NCBI RefSeq assembly: GCF_001613385.1 | Contig: NZ_BDCG01000014.1 | Span: forward strand, 97,173-161,172 | Reading direction: 5' to 3' | DNA from: Nocardia flavorosea NBRC 108225 | Lineage (GTDB): Bacteria; Actinomycetota; Actinomycetes; Mycobacteriales; Mycobacteriaceae | Length of the DNA: 64,000 nucleotides | Shown here: positions 9,150 through 17,241 of the stretch, in pieces | Numbering within the stretch: the first letter of the stretch is position 1 | Layout of the letters: each line of letters starts with the position of its first letter | Position numbers and translations under genes: made by a program | Notes under the pieces: generated by a model | Seen by the model: only the letters and a program-made list of their open reading frames with translations | Told to the model about the DNA's origin: nothing | Databases searched by the model: none

Positions 9150-9737
9150 TCAGGACAAGCAATGCTCGACACACACCCGCGCGGACTGCCGGTAGCGTAT
9201 CTGCACCACCGCGCTGTCGAACGTAAGCACATCGAGCAGACGCAGACTCGACGGATCGACCGACGCCTGGAACAACGGAACTCCATCGCCCAACAACACG
9301 GGATGGACGAACAGCCGGTATTCGTCGATCAGATCGTGCGCCAGAAAGGCCGCGGCAGTCTCGGCCCCGCCGAGCAGCACCAGATCTTGCCCCGAATCCT
9401 TGCGCTGACGAACCTGTTCGACAAAATCAGCGCCGATAACCTCGGTGTTCCAGCCGGGCGCCTGTAGCGTCCGGGACACCACGAGCTTGGACGCATCCCG
9501 CCAGAACCGCGCGAAATCGACATAGAACGGCGACACCGGCGCGAGATCCGCGGTCGGCCAGTAGTCCGCCATGATTTCGTAGGTCTTGCGACCGTACAGC
9601 AGTGAATCAGCGCGCCGGAGCTCGTCCAGGTAACCGGCGCACAATTCTTCGTCGACGACAGGCCAGTAAACCTCTTCGTCAGGCCCTTCGACGAACCCGT
9701 CGAGCGAGACCTGCATCCACAATGTCAGGCTTCCCAT
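9150..9737 (-). CDS. dihydrofolate reductase/RibD C-terminal family protein
   Basis: The 195-residue protein has the fold of DHFR and the reductase domain of RibD and is probably an NADPH-dependent reductase of unknown substrate. Seen features: N-terminal SLDGFVEG, the LLYGRKTYEIMADYW segment, KLVVSRTL in the middle, DLVLLGGAETAAAFLAHDLIDEYRLFVHPVLLGDG, then a hydrophobic C-terminal strand. These are typical of the stand-alone YyaP/YwjB-like group. It is probably monocistronic. An ATG at 9737 fits the family N-terminus. Confidence 0.88.
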   Translation of the reverse strand: MGSLTLWMQVSLDGFVEGPDEEVYWPVVDEELCAGYLDELRRADSLLYGRKTYEIMADYWPTADLAPVSPFYVDFARFWRDASKLVVSRTLQAPGWNTEVIGADFVEQVRQRKDSGQDLVLLGGAETAAAFLAHDLIDEYRLFVHPVLLGDGVPLFQASVDPSSLRLLDVLTFDSAVVQIRYRQSARVCVEHCLS

Positions 9738-9946
9738 ACCGCTACCTCATCTATCACGTTGGGTGTCCAGAGCAGATTCTGCCGCGAATCACCGCTGTGC
9801 ACATCGGTAGGAAGGGAAGAGAATACTTAGGTGGACGTAAGGAAATACTCACAACGTAGAAATTCACAGCATATCGCCACATAAGACACGAGCATCGGCC
9901 AGCCGCCCACCTGTGGGAAGTCCGATGACGACCAGTGGCCGGTGGA
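9738..9946. promoter_or_regulatory. AT-richer intergenic region between the MerR regulator and the reductase
   Basis: This 209-bp stretch presumably holds the promoter of the reductase gene. A partial match to the ESX-type palindrome (CGCCCA CCTG TGGGAA, 9904-9919, two mismatches) lies at its MerR-side edge and may be chance. Confidence 0.3.
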
Positions 9947-10702
9947 TCAGGCGTCGGTAGGGAGGTCGGCGAGCTCACTGTCTGCGGCGATGTACTGCCC
10001 GACAAACCGGGTCACCAGCTCGGAAGCCGCCCTACCAGGTAAGTTCCGGGCCAGTTGTAGCTGCCCGGTCAGTTTTGCCAGGTCATCGGCAGTGCGTTCG
10101 GAGTCCTGATACTCCTGCCATACCGTGCGCTGGAAGAGATCGACGAAGCGGCGCGCGATCCGGTCGCAATCCGATCGTATCCGCTCCAGCTCACCGAGGA
10201 CTTCGGCATCGGGAATTCCGGCGGCGGCCAGCTGTTCGGCAAAGCGGATCATCTGTTTGTCGGCGGGCCGATAGGTGGCGGCATCGACCGGTTCGTACAG
10301 TCCGGACGCGACGATACGGGCCAGGCCGTTGGGAACCACAGCGTAGCGTTCCTGCAGTTCGGTGGCCGGAATCGTATCCTCGCCCGCTTCCGTTCCTCCT
10401 ACGGGGGGCTCGTCGGGGTCCGCGCCGCTCAGCAACGTGCCGACGCCCAGGATATCGCCGAGGTCGTCACCACGATCCCACGCTTTGAGCAGCTCCTTGA
10501 TACCGTTCAGCTTGATCCCGCGATCGAGCAGCCTGCTGATCGTATGCACCCGATTCAGATGCTCAGGGCTGTAATATCCCGTTCTCCCCTTGACCTGCGG
10601 CGGAGGCAGAACGCCCCGTTCGTGATAAACCCGCAGGCTGCGCACGGTCGTGCCGGCGGCGCGAGCCAGCTCATCGATCGTGTACTCCACACCAGCAGCC
10701 AT
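9947..10702 (-). CDS. MerR-family transcriptional regulator
   Basis: The 251-residue protein has an N-terminal winged-helix MerR DNA-binding domain (TIDELARAAGTTVRSLRVYHERGVLPPP, GYYSPEHLNRVHTISRLLDRG) over roughly residues 6-75. An acidic linker and a C-terminal helical region of about 130 residues follow; the latter has the look of the regulator-of-GTP-metabolism-like MerR group, with RYAVVPNGLARIVASGLYEPVDAAT. There is no Cys pattern of metal-sensing MerR proteins, so the effector is unknown. The ATG at 10702 begins the domain. It may control itself or a neighbour. Confidence 0.86.
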   Translation of the reverse strand: MAAGVEYTIDELARAAGTTVRSLRVYHERGVLPPPQVKGRTGYYSPEHLNRVHTISRLLDRGIKLNGIKELLKAWDRGDDLGDILGVGTLLSGADPDEPPVGGTEAGEDTIPATELQERYAVVPNGLARIVASGLYEPVDAATYRPADKQMIRFAEQLAAAGIPDAEVLGELERIRSDCDRIARRFVDLFQRTVWQEYQDSERTADDLAKLTGQLQLARNLPGRAASELVTRFVGQYIAADSELADLPTDA

Positions 10703-10801
10703 ACATCAAGGAAACCACATCGAATCGATTACGGTGCACGTCGGACACGACCGAAAGGCCCGATTCAATGCTTGTTGGCACGGGGTTTCCTCGATCGTTG
10801 T

Positions 10802-11086
10802 TCACCGTCCGACGGTACGTTGTGTATAGGCGCGTCGCTCGTCCTCCGACATTCCACCCCAGACCCCGTACGGTTCACCCACCTCGAGCGCGTAGCTCCG
10901 GCACCGATCGAGAACCGGACACGCGTCGCAGATCTGCTTCGCTCGCCGCACCCGGGCGGCCCGGGCTCGGCCACGCTCACCTTCCGGATGGAAGAACACC
11001 GTCGATTCCAAGCCACGGCAAGATCCGAGCAATTGCCAATCCCACACGTCGGCTGCCGGGCGCCGGTACTGGACCACGGTGGACAT
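10802..11086 (-). CDS. whiB3: WhiB3-type iron-sulfur redox regulator
   Basis: The 94-residue WhiB protein should bind a 4Fe-4S cluster through four Cys: one in LLGSCRG, the CDACPVLDRC pair spacing and the early Cys. It ends with the turn GVWGG typical of sigma-factor-binding WhiBs. VWDWQLLGSCRG, FFHPEGERGRARAARV and CRSYALEVGEPYGVWGGMSEDERR closely track WhiB3 of mycobacteria from memory, more than WhiB1, WhiB2, WhiB4, WhiB6 or WhiB7. In mycobacteria WhiB3 links redox state to lipid metabolism. A near-consensus ESX-type palindrome lies 40 bp upstream. Confidence 0.88.
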   Translation of the reverse strand: MSTVVQYRRPAADVWDWQLLGSCRGLESTVFFHPEGERGRARAARVRRAKQICDACPVLDRCRSYALEVGEPYGVWGGMSEDERRAYTQRTVGR

Positions 11087-11126
11087 CGAAACTCCTCTAC
11101 CCCGATTGTGTAGTCAGCGTAATTAG

Positions 11127-11142
11127 TCCCCACATATGGGAA
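11127..11142. promoter_or_regulatory. TTCCCA-N4-TGGGAA-type palindrome upstream of whiB3
   Basis: TCCCCA CATA TGGGAA has one mismatch to the consensus and lies 40 bp before the whiB3 start and 88 bp before the divergent DUF1707 gene. The position suits an operator or promoter-overlapping site. Confidence 0.5.
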
Positions 11143-11230
11143 TTCGCTGCTCCCGGATCCGGCCGCGGCTTCCCGGCAGTGGCGAATCACGCCGGGAACG
11201 AAACCACCGAAACCGTCCTATGCTGCGGGT

Positions 11231-11614
11231 ATGAGTGAGCTACCGGGGGCACGGATCACCGTCGGGGAGCGCGAACGAGCATTGCGCGAGCTCGCCGAAC
11301 ATCTGGGCGCGGGCCGTCTGACACTCACCGACTACGAGGAACGGGCGGCCGCCGCGACCGTCGCGACCACCAGACCCGAACTGGCCGTCCTTTTCGCAGA
11401 TATGCCCGGCGCGGCGGCACCACCCGGCGAGCTCCAGCACGCTGATCCGGCCACCGGATTCGCGATCATGGGAGGTTGCGCGGCCACCTTCGCCCTCGTC
11501 CTGGCACTGGTATTCGGCGGCTGGTTGTGGCTGCTGCTTCTGGTCGTCCTGCTGGTCTCGGCGCCTCTGGTGCCGGTGGCGCTGCGGCGCCGGCGACTAC
11601 CCGGACCCTCCTGA
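11231..11614 (+). CDS. DUF1707 (SHOCT-like) membrane protein
   Basis: The 127-residue protein starts with a DUF1707 domain of about 55 residues (ITVGERERALRELAEHL, GRLTLTDYEERAAAATVATTRPEL), common in actinobacterial membrane proteins of unknown role. Two hydrophobic segments follow (FAIMGGCAATFALVLALVFG and LLLVVLLVSAPLVPVAL) and then a short basic tail. It converges on pknG with only two bases between stop codons. An ATG at 11231 begins the domain. Confidence 0.8.
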   Translation: MSELPGARITVGERERALRELAEHLGAGRLTLTDYEERAAAATVATTRPELAVLFADMPGAAAPPGELQHADPATGFAIMGGCAATFALVLALVFGGWLWLLLLVVLLVSAPLVPVALRRRRLPGPS

Positions 11615-11616
11615 CC

Positions 11617-14247
11617 TCACCACCGGGTGCGTGGCCGGACCGTATTGGCCAGGTCCACCAGCCGGTAGCGATGCAACCGGTCGGGCGCCGTACGAGCCAG
11701 CGCACGCAACCGCGATTCCAGACCGCCCCGCAGCCCCGGAATCGTCAGCGGGTAGCCGAGCAGGGTGGTATCGGCTGCGGCCGGGCGCATCCGCGACCGC
11801 AACCAGTCCAGCGCGGCGCCCACCACCACGACCTGTATCTGCAGCACCCGCGGCTCGTCGACGAGCTCCAGCCGTGCGGCGGCCTCCATCAGATCGACTT
11901 CGGTGATATCGCGGTGCGGCCGGGACACCAGCACGAGGCTGCCGGTCATCCGGGCCGTCGTGTAGTGGCGGGAGGTATCGGGGACCTCGTCCAGCACTTG
12001 CACCGCCTCCAGCGGTGCGCCGTCCGCGGCCAGCCGGCGCGCCAGCCCGAAGGCCGCGCTCACCACCCCGTGGTTGGTTCGCCACACCAGCCGGTAGAAC
12101 GTTTCAGCGGCCCGGTGCCAGCGTTCGGAATCCTCTGGGTCGGCCGACGATTGCAATACCAGTTCCGCGGTACCGGCCAGCGCCAGCGCAGGCGCGATCT
12201 CCCCGGGCAGCATGGTGTGCACCTCGTCGAAGTGCAGGTAGGCGCGCTCGTAGAAACCTCCCAGCAGCGCGACCACGCCGTCGAACCATTCGATCCGCCA
12301 ATCGGTGGCCTCGCGCGGCCGTAGCACCTCGAGCAGCGCCCGCGCCGCCTCCAGATCGCCGAGGTCCAGATGGGCTCGGATGGCGGCCAGCGCACCTTCG
12401 ACCTCGAACGTCTCGGGGGCGTCGATGGTGCCCGCCGCAATACGTTCGGAGGTCTGTCTCAACGCGTCGAGTGTCTGGCGCGCATCGCCGTACAGCAGCG
12501 GAGTGATCAATTCCACGCTGGGATCGTCGGCATCGATCAGCGGGATCGGCAACGCGGCCACCACCGCGGTGGCGTCCAGGCCCATACTGCGGTGCATGCC
12601 GTCGACCATGCCGTCCGTCTGGCCGATCAGGGCATCGATGCCGAAATCACCCCGCAGTGAGCCGAATTCGACCGACGCCTGCGGATATTCCCGGCCGGTG
12701 TCGGCGGCCAGCACCATCCGCAGCACACCGGCCATCTGGCAGTACATGGCGTAGGTGGAGGGGAACCGGCGGGCCGGATCCCGATGAGTGGACCGGATCA
12801 GCAGCCGGTGCAGGTACGGGTAGCGTTCCAGCAGCGGATACTGCTCGGGCGTGGGCATTTCGGTACGGGGATCGCCACCGGTGTCTTTGCTCAGGTCGAG
12901 GAACAGCGCGGCCAGCGTGCGGCCGGCGGCGAAAATATCGGAGGCGACGGTAGGGCCTGTTTCGATGATCTCGGGCGCCTGGTATCCGGGTGTACCGTAG
13001 ATGCTGCCGTAGGACTCCATCGCCGCCACGGCGCCGAGGTCGATGAGTTTGACCTCGGCGTCGGTGACCATGATGTTGTCCGGTTTGAGGTCGTTGTAGG
13101 CCAATCCGAGCGAATGCAGATAGTCGAGGGCCGGCAGTACCTCCATCAGGTAGGCAAGGGTTTCGGCCACCGGAATCCCCTCCGGCCCGGCCAGATCCAG
13201 CAGCTTCTTCAGCGACCGCCCGCCCACGTACTCCATGACGATATAGCCGTCGGCCACCTCACGGCGGGAGCGGTGCTTGACAAAGTTGTAGATCTTGACC
13301 ACACCGGGATGGGTGATCTCGGAGAGGAACTGCCGTTCGGCCAGCGCTACCACGTGCGCCTCGAAATCCTGCGGGTTCTGCAGGCCTTTCAACACCACCC
13401 AGCGGTCGCTGACATTCGTATCGACGGCCAGATAGATCCAGCCGAGACCACCGTGGGCGAGACAGCCCTTGACCACGTACTGTTCGGCGACCATCTCCCC
13501 CGCCGACAACGCCGGCAGGAAGTTGTAGGCCGAACCGCACTGCCCGCACTCCCCGATCACCGAGCCGGGGCCGTCCGGCCCGGAACGGCCGGTGGGAGCC
13601 TGGCATTTCCAGCAGAAACGCTTGTTCTCGGGGACGACCGGGTCCTCGAGCACCGCGGTCCCGGGATCCACCGGGTCCACCCGCGGCAAGACCACCAGAC
13701 CGGCGCCCAGGCGGCGCACGCTGGGCCGGGACCGGGAATTGCGGCCCGACGGCGGATCGTCGGAGAAACCGGCGAAGGGATCGAAATCGTCCAGGTCGTC
13801 CTCGTCGTCGGCCAGCAGCAGTTCGTCGAGATCATCGTCATCGGGACCACCCAGGCTGTTCAGCCGGGCGATATCGTCACCGGTGAGAGCGGCGACGGCG
13901 CGGTCGAACTCGCTGAGGTCGGGCGCCGCCGGCGGCGGACCGGATTCCTGCGGTGCGGCAACGGCCGGGATCGGACCCACGGTCACCGGCACGAAAACAC
14001 CCGTAGCGCTTGGGGGTGCGCCGGCATCGGTGGGGCTGCGGGGTTCGCTCGGCGCCGATTCGGCCAGTAGTTCGTCGGCGGCGCGGGTGAGGTCGGATTC
14101 CGCCGGGTTGCGTGGTATTCCGTCACCGCCCGTGGTGCGGCGCGTCGACCAGGTGTGCGTCACCCGCCTGGGCATCGCGGCGCCCCGGATCCGCCGCTTC
14201 GACCAGGGCGGGAGCGGACGTTCGGATGAGCTGGGATGCTCTGGCAT
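11617..14247 (-). CDS. pknG: serine/threonine protein kinase PknG
   Basis: The 876-residue soluble eukaryote-like kinase controls glutamate metabolism through GarA-type substrates in mycobacteria. An acidic 200-residue N-terminus precedes a rubredoxin-like metal site (Cys212/Cys215 and Cys234/Cys237). Then come the kinase domain with CLAHGGLGW near 262, catalytic Lys in VVLKGL near 287, YNDLKPDNIMV and LIDLGAV, and a TPR region ending LVDLANTVRPRT as in Mycobacterium. It is longer than mycobacterial PknG (750) mainly at the N-terminus. ATG 14247 has GAGAGG upstream; an earlier in-frame start at 14268 lacks one. The usual glnX and glnH genes are absent here. Confidence 0.95.
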   Translation of the reverse strand: MPEHPSSSERPLPPWSKRRIRGAAMPRRVTHTWSTRRTTGGDGIPRNPAESDLTRAADELLAESAPSEPRSPTDAGAPPSATGVFVPVTVGPIPAVAAPQESGPPPAAPDLSEFDRAVAALTGDDIARLNSLGGPDDDDLDELLLADDEDDLDDFDPFAGFSDDPPSGRNSRSRPSVRRLGAGLVVLPRVDPVDPGTAVLEDPVVPENKRFCWKCQAPTGRSGPDGPGSVIGECGQCGSAYNFLPALSAGEMVAEQYVVKGCLAHGGLGWIYLAVDTNVSDRWVVLKGLQNPQDFEAHVVALAERQFLSEITHPGVVKIYNFVKHRSRREVADGYIVMEYVGGRSLKKLLDLAGPEGIPVAETLAYLMEVLPALDYLHSLGLAYNDLKPDNIMVTDAEVKLIDLGAVAAMESYGSIYGTPGYQAPEIIETGPTVASDIFAAGRTLAALFLDLSKDTGGDPRTEMPTPEQYPLLERYPYLHRLLIRSTHRDPARRFPSTYAMYCQMAGVLRMVLAADTGREYPQASVEFGSLRGDFGIDALIGQTDGMVDGMHRSMGLDATAVVAALPIPLIDADDPSVELITPLLYGDARQTLDALRQTSERIAAGTIDAPETFEVEGALAAIRAHLDLGDLEAARALLEVLRPREATDWRIEWFDGVVALLGGFYERAYLHFDEVHTMLPGEIAPALALAGTAELVLQSSADPEDSERWHRAAETFYRLVWRTNHGVVSAAFGLARRLAADGAPLEAVQVLDEVPDTSRHYTTARMTGSLVLVSRPHRDITEVDLMEAAARLELVDEPRVLQIQVVVVGAALDWLRSRMRPAAADTTLLGYPLTIPGLRGGLESRLRALARTAPDRLHRYRLVDLANTVRPRTRW

Positions 14248-14322
14248 GCACGACCTCTCAAAACCCACAGGGGAACTGAGAGTCCATTGTTATCCCGGTA
14301 CTCGGACCCGGGGGATTCGAGG

Positions 14323-14338
14323 TTCCCTTCTCTGGGAA
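14323..14338. promoter_or_regulatory. TTCCCA-N4-TGGGAA-type palindrome upstream of pknG
   Basis: TTCCCT TCTC TGGGAA has one mismatch to the consensus and lies 75 bp before the pknG start, within the intergenic region after ansP. Confidence 0.5.
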
Positions 14339-14341
14339 TGG

Positions 14342-14378
14342 GACTTCCCCGGGCGCGGCGTGCGCGGCCGGGGAAGTC
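14342..14378 (-). terminator. candidate hairpin terminator after the asparagine permease gene
   Basis: GACTTCCCCGG (14342-14352) and CCGGGGAAGTC (14368-14378) are perfect inverted repeats. The loop contains a second small GCGC dyad. It lies just beyond the permease stop in minus-strand direction. Confidence 0.55.
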
Positions 14379-14391
14379 GTCATATCCTTGC

Positions 14392-15915
14392 TTACTGCTT
14401 GTCGTCGGGTTCGTCCAGAATCCGGACCGTCACGCCCGGCTCCGGTGAAGCAACCGGGGCCACGGCGTCGGCGCTGCGCTGCTGGACCAGTTCATCGACC
14501 CCCTTGCGAGCGAAGAACCAGCCGACGACCAGGGCCGGAACGCCGACCAGCACCATCGCGATCACCGCTGCACGCTGTTCGATCTCATCGCTGAACAGCA
14601 TCAGCAGAACAACGGCGGCCAGGAAGACCAGGGTCGCGTAATTGGTGTAAGGAGCACCGGGCAGCCGGAACTTCGGCCGGGTCACCTTACCCTCCTTCGA
14701 CCAGCGGTACAGCTTCTGCTGGCAGAGCAGGATTGCTGTCCACGAGAAGATGGTGCCGAGCGCGGAGACGTTCAGCACGATCTCGAACGCCTGCTCGGGT
14801 ACCAGCGCGTTCAGTCCCACACCTACCAGGGCGATAGCGCCGGTCGCGAGGATCCCGACGTAGGGTACGCCGTTCTTGGACATCCGGCCCGCGATCTTCG
14901 GCGCACTACCGTTCATCGACATCGAGCGCAGGATGCGACCGGTCGAGTACAGGCCGGCGTTCAGGCTGGAAAAGGCGGCGGTGAGCACCACCAAGTTCAT
15001 GATCGAACCGGCGCCTTCGATGCCGATCTTGGAAAAGAACGTGACGAACGGGCTCTCACCGGCGGTGAAAACGGTGTAGGGCAGCAGCAGAGCGAGCAGA
15101 ACCAGCGAGCCGACGTAGAACAGGGCGATCCGGGCGATCACCGAGTTGATGGCGCGCGGCATGATCTTCTCGGGGTTCTCCGTCTCACCGGCCGCGGTGC
15201 CCACGAGTTCCACCGCGGCGTAGGCGAAGACCACACCAGTGGTGACGACGATCAGGGGCAGGAAGCCGGTCGGGAACCAGCCGCCGTTGTCGCTGATGAC
15301 GCTGAGACCGGTGGCCTGGCCGTCGATCTCGAAGCGTCCGGCCAGGAAGATCGTGCCGAGGACCAGGAAGCCCACCAGCGCGACGACCTTGATAAGTGCC
15401 GCCCAGAACTCCAGCTCACCGAACCATTTCACCGAAATCATATTGATCGCGACGACGATGGCCAGGGCAATCAGCGCGATGGTCCACTGCGGTACCACCT
15501 CGAACGCGCCCCAGAAGTGGACGTAGGTGGCGATCGCGGTGATATCCACGATGCCGGTCATGCACCAGTGAAAAAAGTACATCCAGCCGACCGAGAAAGC
15601 CAGTTTCTCCCCGTGGAACTCTCGAGCGTAGGAAACGAACGAACCCGAAGACGGGCGGTGCAGGACCAGTTCACCCAGGGCGCGCAGGATGAAGAATACG
15701 AAGATTCCGCAGACGGCGAATACCAGGAACAGGCCCGGTCCGGCCTCGCGGAGACGGCCGGCGGCACCGAGGAACAGCCCCGTGCCGATGGCGCCACCGA
15801 TAGCGATCATCTGGAGCTGACGTGGACGCAGGGACTTGTGGTAGCCCGCATCTTCGGCGTGCAGGGCGTCCGCCGGCGCCTCCTGTCCCCGAGGCCCTTG
15901 AACAGTGGTCATCAT
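14392..15915 (-). CDS. ansP: amino-acid permease, probable L-asparagine permease AnsP
   Basis: The 507-residue polytopic transporter of the APC superfamily has about 12 membrane helices. It starts with the family signature GYHKSLRPRQLQMIAIGGAIGTGLFLGA. SSGSFVSYAREF, FSVGWMYFFHWCMTGIVDITAIATYVHFW, VFAYAAVELVGTAAGE and SPFVTFFSKIGIEGAGSIMN match remembered mycobacterial AnsP1/AnsP2 much better than CycA or GabP. Two ATGs (15915, 15912) lie side by side behind GAAAGG; either could be used. Asparagine specificity is inferred from this similarity. Its position before pknG, a nitrogen-metabolism kinase, may be meaningful. Confidence 0.87.
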   Translation of the reverse strand: MMTTVQGPRGQEAPADALHAEDAGYHKSLRPRQLQMIAIGGAIGTGLFLGAAGRLREAGPGLFLVFAVCGIFVFFILRALGELVLHRPSSGSFVSYAREFHGEKLAFSVGWMYFFHWCMTGIVDITAIATYVHFWGAFEVVPQWTIALIALAIVVAINMISVKWFGELEFWAALIKVVALVGFLVLGTIFLAGRFEIDGQATGLSVISDNGGWFPTGFLPLIVVTTGVVFAYAAVELVGTAAGETENPEKIMPRAINSVIARIALFYVGSLVLLALLLPYTVFTAGESPFVTFFSKIGIEGAGSIMNLVVLTAAFSSLNAGLYSTGRILRSMSMNGSAPKIAGRMSKNGVPYVGILATGAIALVGVGLNALVPEQAFEIVLNVSALGTIFSWTAILLCQQKLYRWSKEGKVTRPKFRLPGAPYTNYATLVFLAAVVLLMLFSDEIEQRAAVIAMVLVGVPALVVGWFFARKGVDELVQQRSADAVAPVASPEPGVTVRILDEPDDKQ

Positions 15916-16114
15916 GTTGCCTTTCGAGTGGCGCAGATCATGTCTTCGACTAACGTACCGCTGGATGGCGGCTCGTTCAATAGGTAGACACTCTTTTCGA
16001 TTTACGGAAACCAGCAGCTTTCCCGGAACGCGACGCCCCAGCGCCCTTGGCGCCCAATTGATTGCGCCGCTGAACGTCGATACGCTCGATTACGACACCA
16101 CCCGAGGAGCGCTC

Positions 16115-17188
16115 ATGGCCTGGTTCGAACGCGAGTTCATCGCCGTCCCGGAAACCGGTAAGAACCAACTCGTGTACAAGTGGCCGGACGTGAACATCCG
16201 GCGCTATTCCCGCGTCATCGTCAATGCCGACGAGATCGCCCTGTTCGTAAAATCCGGGCAGGTCATGGGCGCGCTCGGCCCGGGGCGCCATCGCATCGAC
16301 GCCGACGAACTCCCGGTCCTCGGTGCACTCGTCGACACCCTGTCCGGCGGCAACTTCTACCGCGCGGAGCTGTATTTCATCTCCACCCGGGAGTTCACCG
16401 GCCTCGAGTTCGGCGGCCGGATCGCCGATATCGCAGACCCGGTGAGCGAACAGGTGGTGACGCTCCGAGTGTTCGGCGAACACGCCCTCGCCGTCCGGGA
16501 TCCGGCCGTGCTGGTCACCTCGCTCACCGGCACAACCGATATCGATGATCCCGCCGCGGTCCGCTCCTGGTGCCGAGCGCTGTTGCTGAAATCCATGAAG
16601 GTCGCTGTCACCCGCGGTGTTTCCCAGGGCAGGTGGCCGGTCCTGGGTCTGTCCGGCCACCTGCCCGAGATCGAAGCAGCGGTGATCGAGCACACCAACA
16701 CCGTGCTCTACGAGTACGGGTTGCGGATCCCCCGTCTCGGAAATTTCGATATCACGCTCGCGCCCGAGGACACCGACCGGCTCAAACGGCTGGCCAAGGA
16801 TGTCACCTATATCCGCCTCGCAGGGGATTTCCGCCAATATGCCGCCGGCGAGCTGGCACTCGGAGCCGGACACGGTCTGGCGCATCACGGGAACGAAGGA
16901 GGTTTTCTCGGCGCGGCCCTCGGGATCAACGCGCTGCAACAGTATCCCGGCGGACAGGTGGCCTCGCCCTCTCCGGCCGCGGAATCCCGGGAGCAGCCCG
17001 CACTTCCCGAAGGCGACCGGCCCTCCTGCACTCGGTGCCGGACCGTCAACCCGGCCGGCGCGAAGTTCTGCATCGACTGCGGTACCAACCTGTCCGCCAC
17101 CCGCTCCCATTGCCACGATTGCGGTACCGAACTGGTCGCGGCGGCGCGCTTCTGTATCTCCTGCGGTACCGCGGTGGCCGAGAAATAG
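16115..17188 (+). CDS. SPFH-domain protein with C-terminal double zinc ribbon
   Basis: The 357-residue protein has a band-7/SPFH-like region over about residues 15-250 (NQLVYKWPDVNIRRYSRVIV, ALGPGRHRIDADELP, GLRIPRLGNFDITLAPED) of the virion-core-like bacterial subgroup. The tail has two zinc ribbons with CTRCR...CIDCG and CHDCG...CISCG spacing. No transmembrane helix is evident, so any membrane contact is peripheral. The frame is open from 15905, but ATG 16115 has CGAGGAGC upstream and begins the conserved MAWFEREFIAV. Such proteins probably organise membrane-associated complexes; the exact role is unknown. Confidence 0.82.
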   Translation: MAWFEREFIAVPETGKNQLVYKWPDVNIRRYSRVIVNADEIALFVKSGQVMGALGPGRHRIDADELPVLGALVDTLSGGNFYRAELYFISTREFTGLEFGGRIADIADPVSEQVVTLRVFGEHALAVRDPAVLVTSLTGTTDIDDPAAVRSWCRALLLKSMKVAVTRGVSQGRWPVLGLSGHLPEIEAAVIEHTNTVLYEYGLRIPRLGNFDITLAPEDTDRLKRLAKDVTYIRLAGDFRQYAAGELALGAGHGLAHHGNEGGFLGAALGINALQQYPGGQVASPSPAAESREQPALPEGDRPSCTRCRTVNPAGAKFCIDCGTNLSATRSHCHDCGTELVAAARFCISCGTAVAEK

Positions 17189-17190
17189 AA

Positions 17191-17231
17191 ACGGCGACGG
17201 CCGGGCGATCCGATCGCCCGGCCGTCGCCGT
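17191..17231. terminator. strong bidirectional terminator between the SPFH and GDH genes
   Basis: A perfect 20-bp inverted repeat (17191-17210 and 17212-17231) sits exactly between the convergent stop codons at 17188 and 17242. It would fold into a long GC hairpin on either strand. Confidence 0.85.
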
Positions 17232-17241
17232 CGGTATGGTC

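Noticed and set aside
9904..9919. Ninth copy of the TTCCCA-N4-TGGGAA palindrome
   Set aside because: Two mismatches (CGCCCA CCTG TGGGAA) and 167 bp from the nearest downstream start; not counted as a site.
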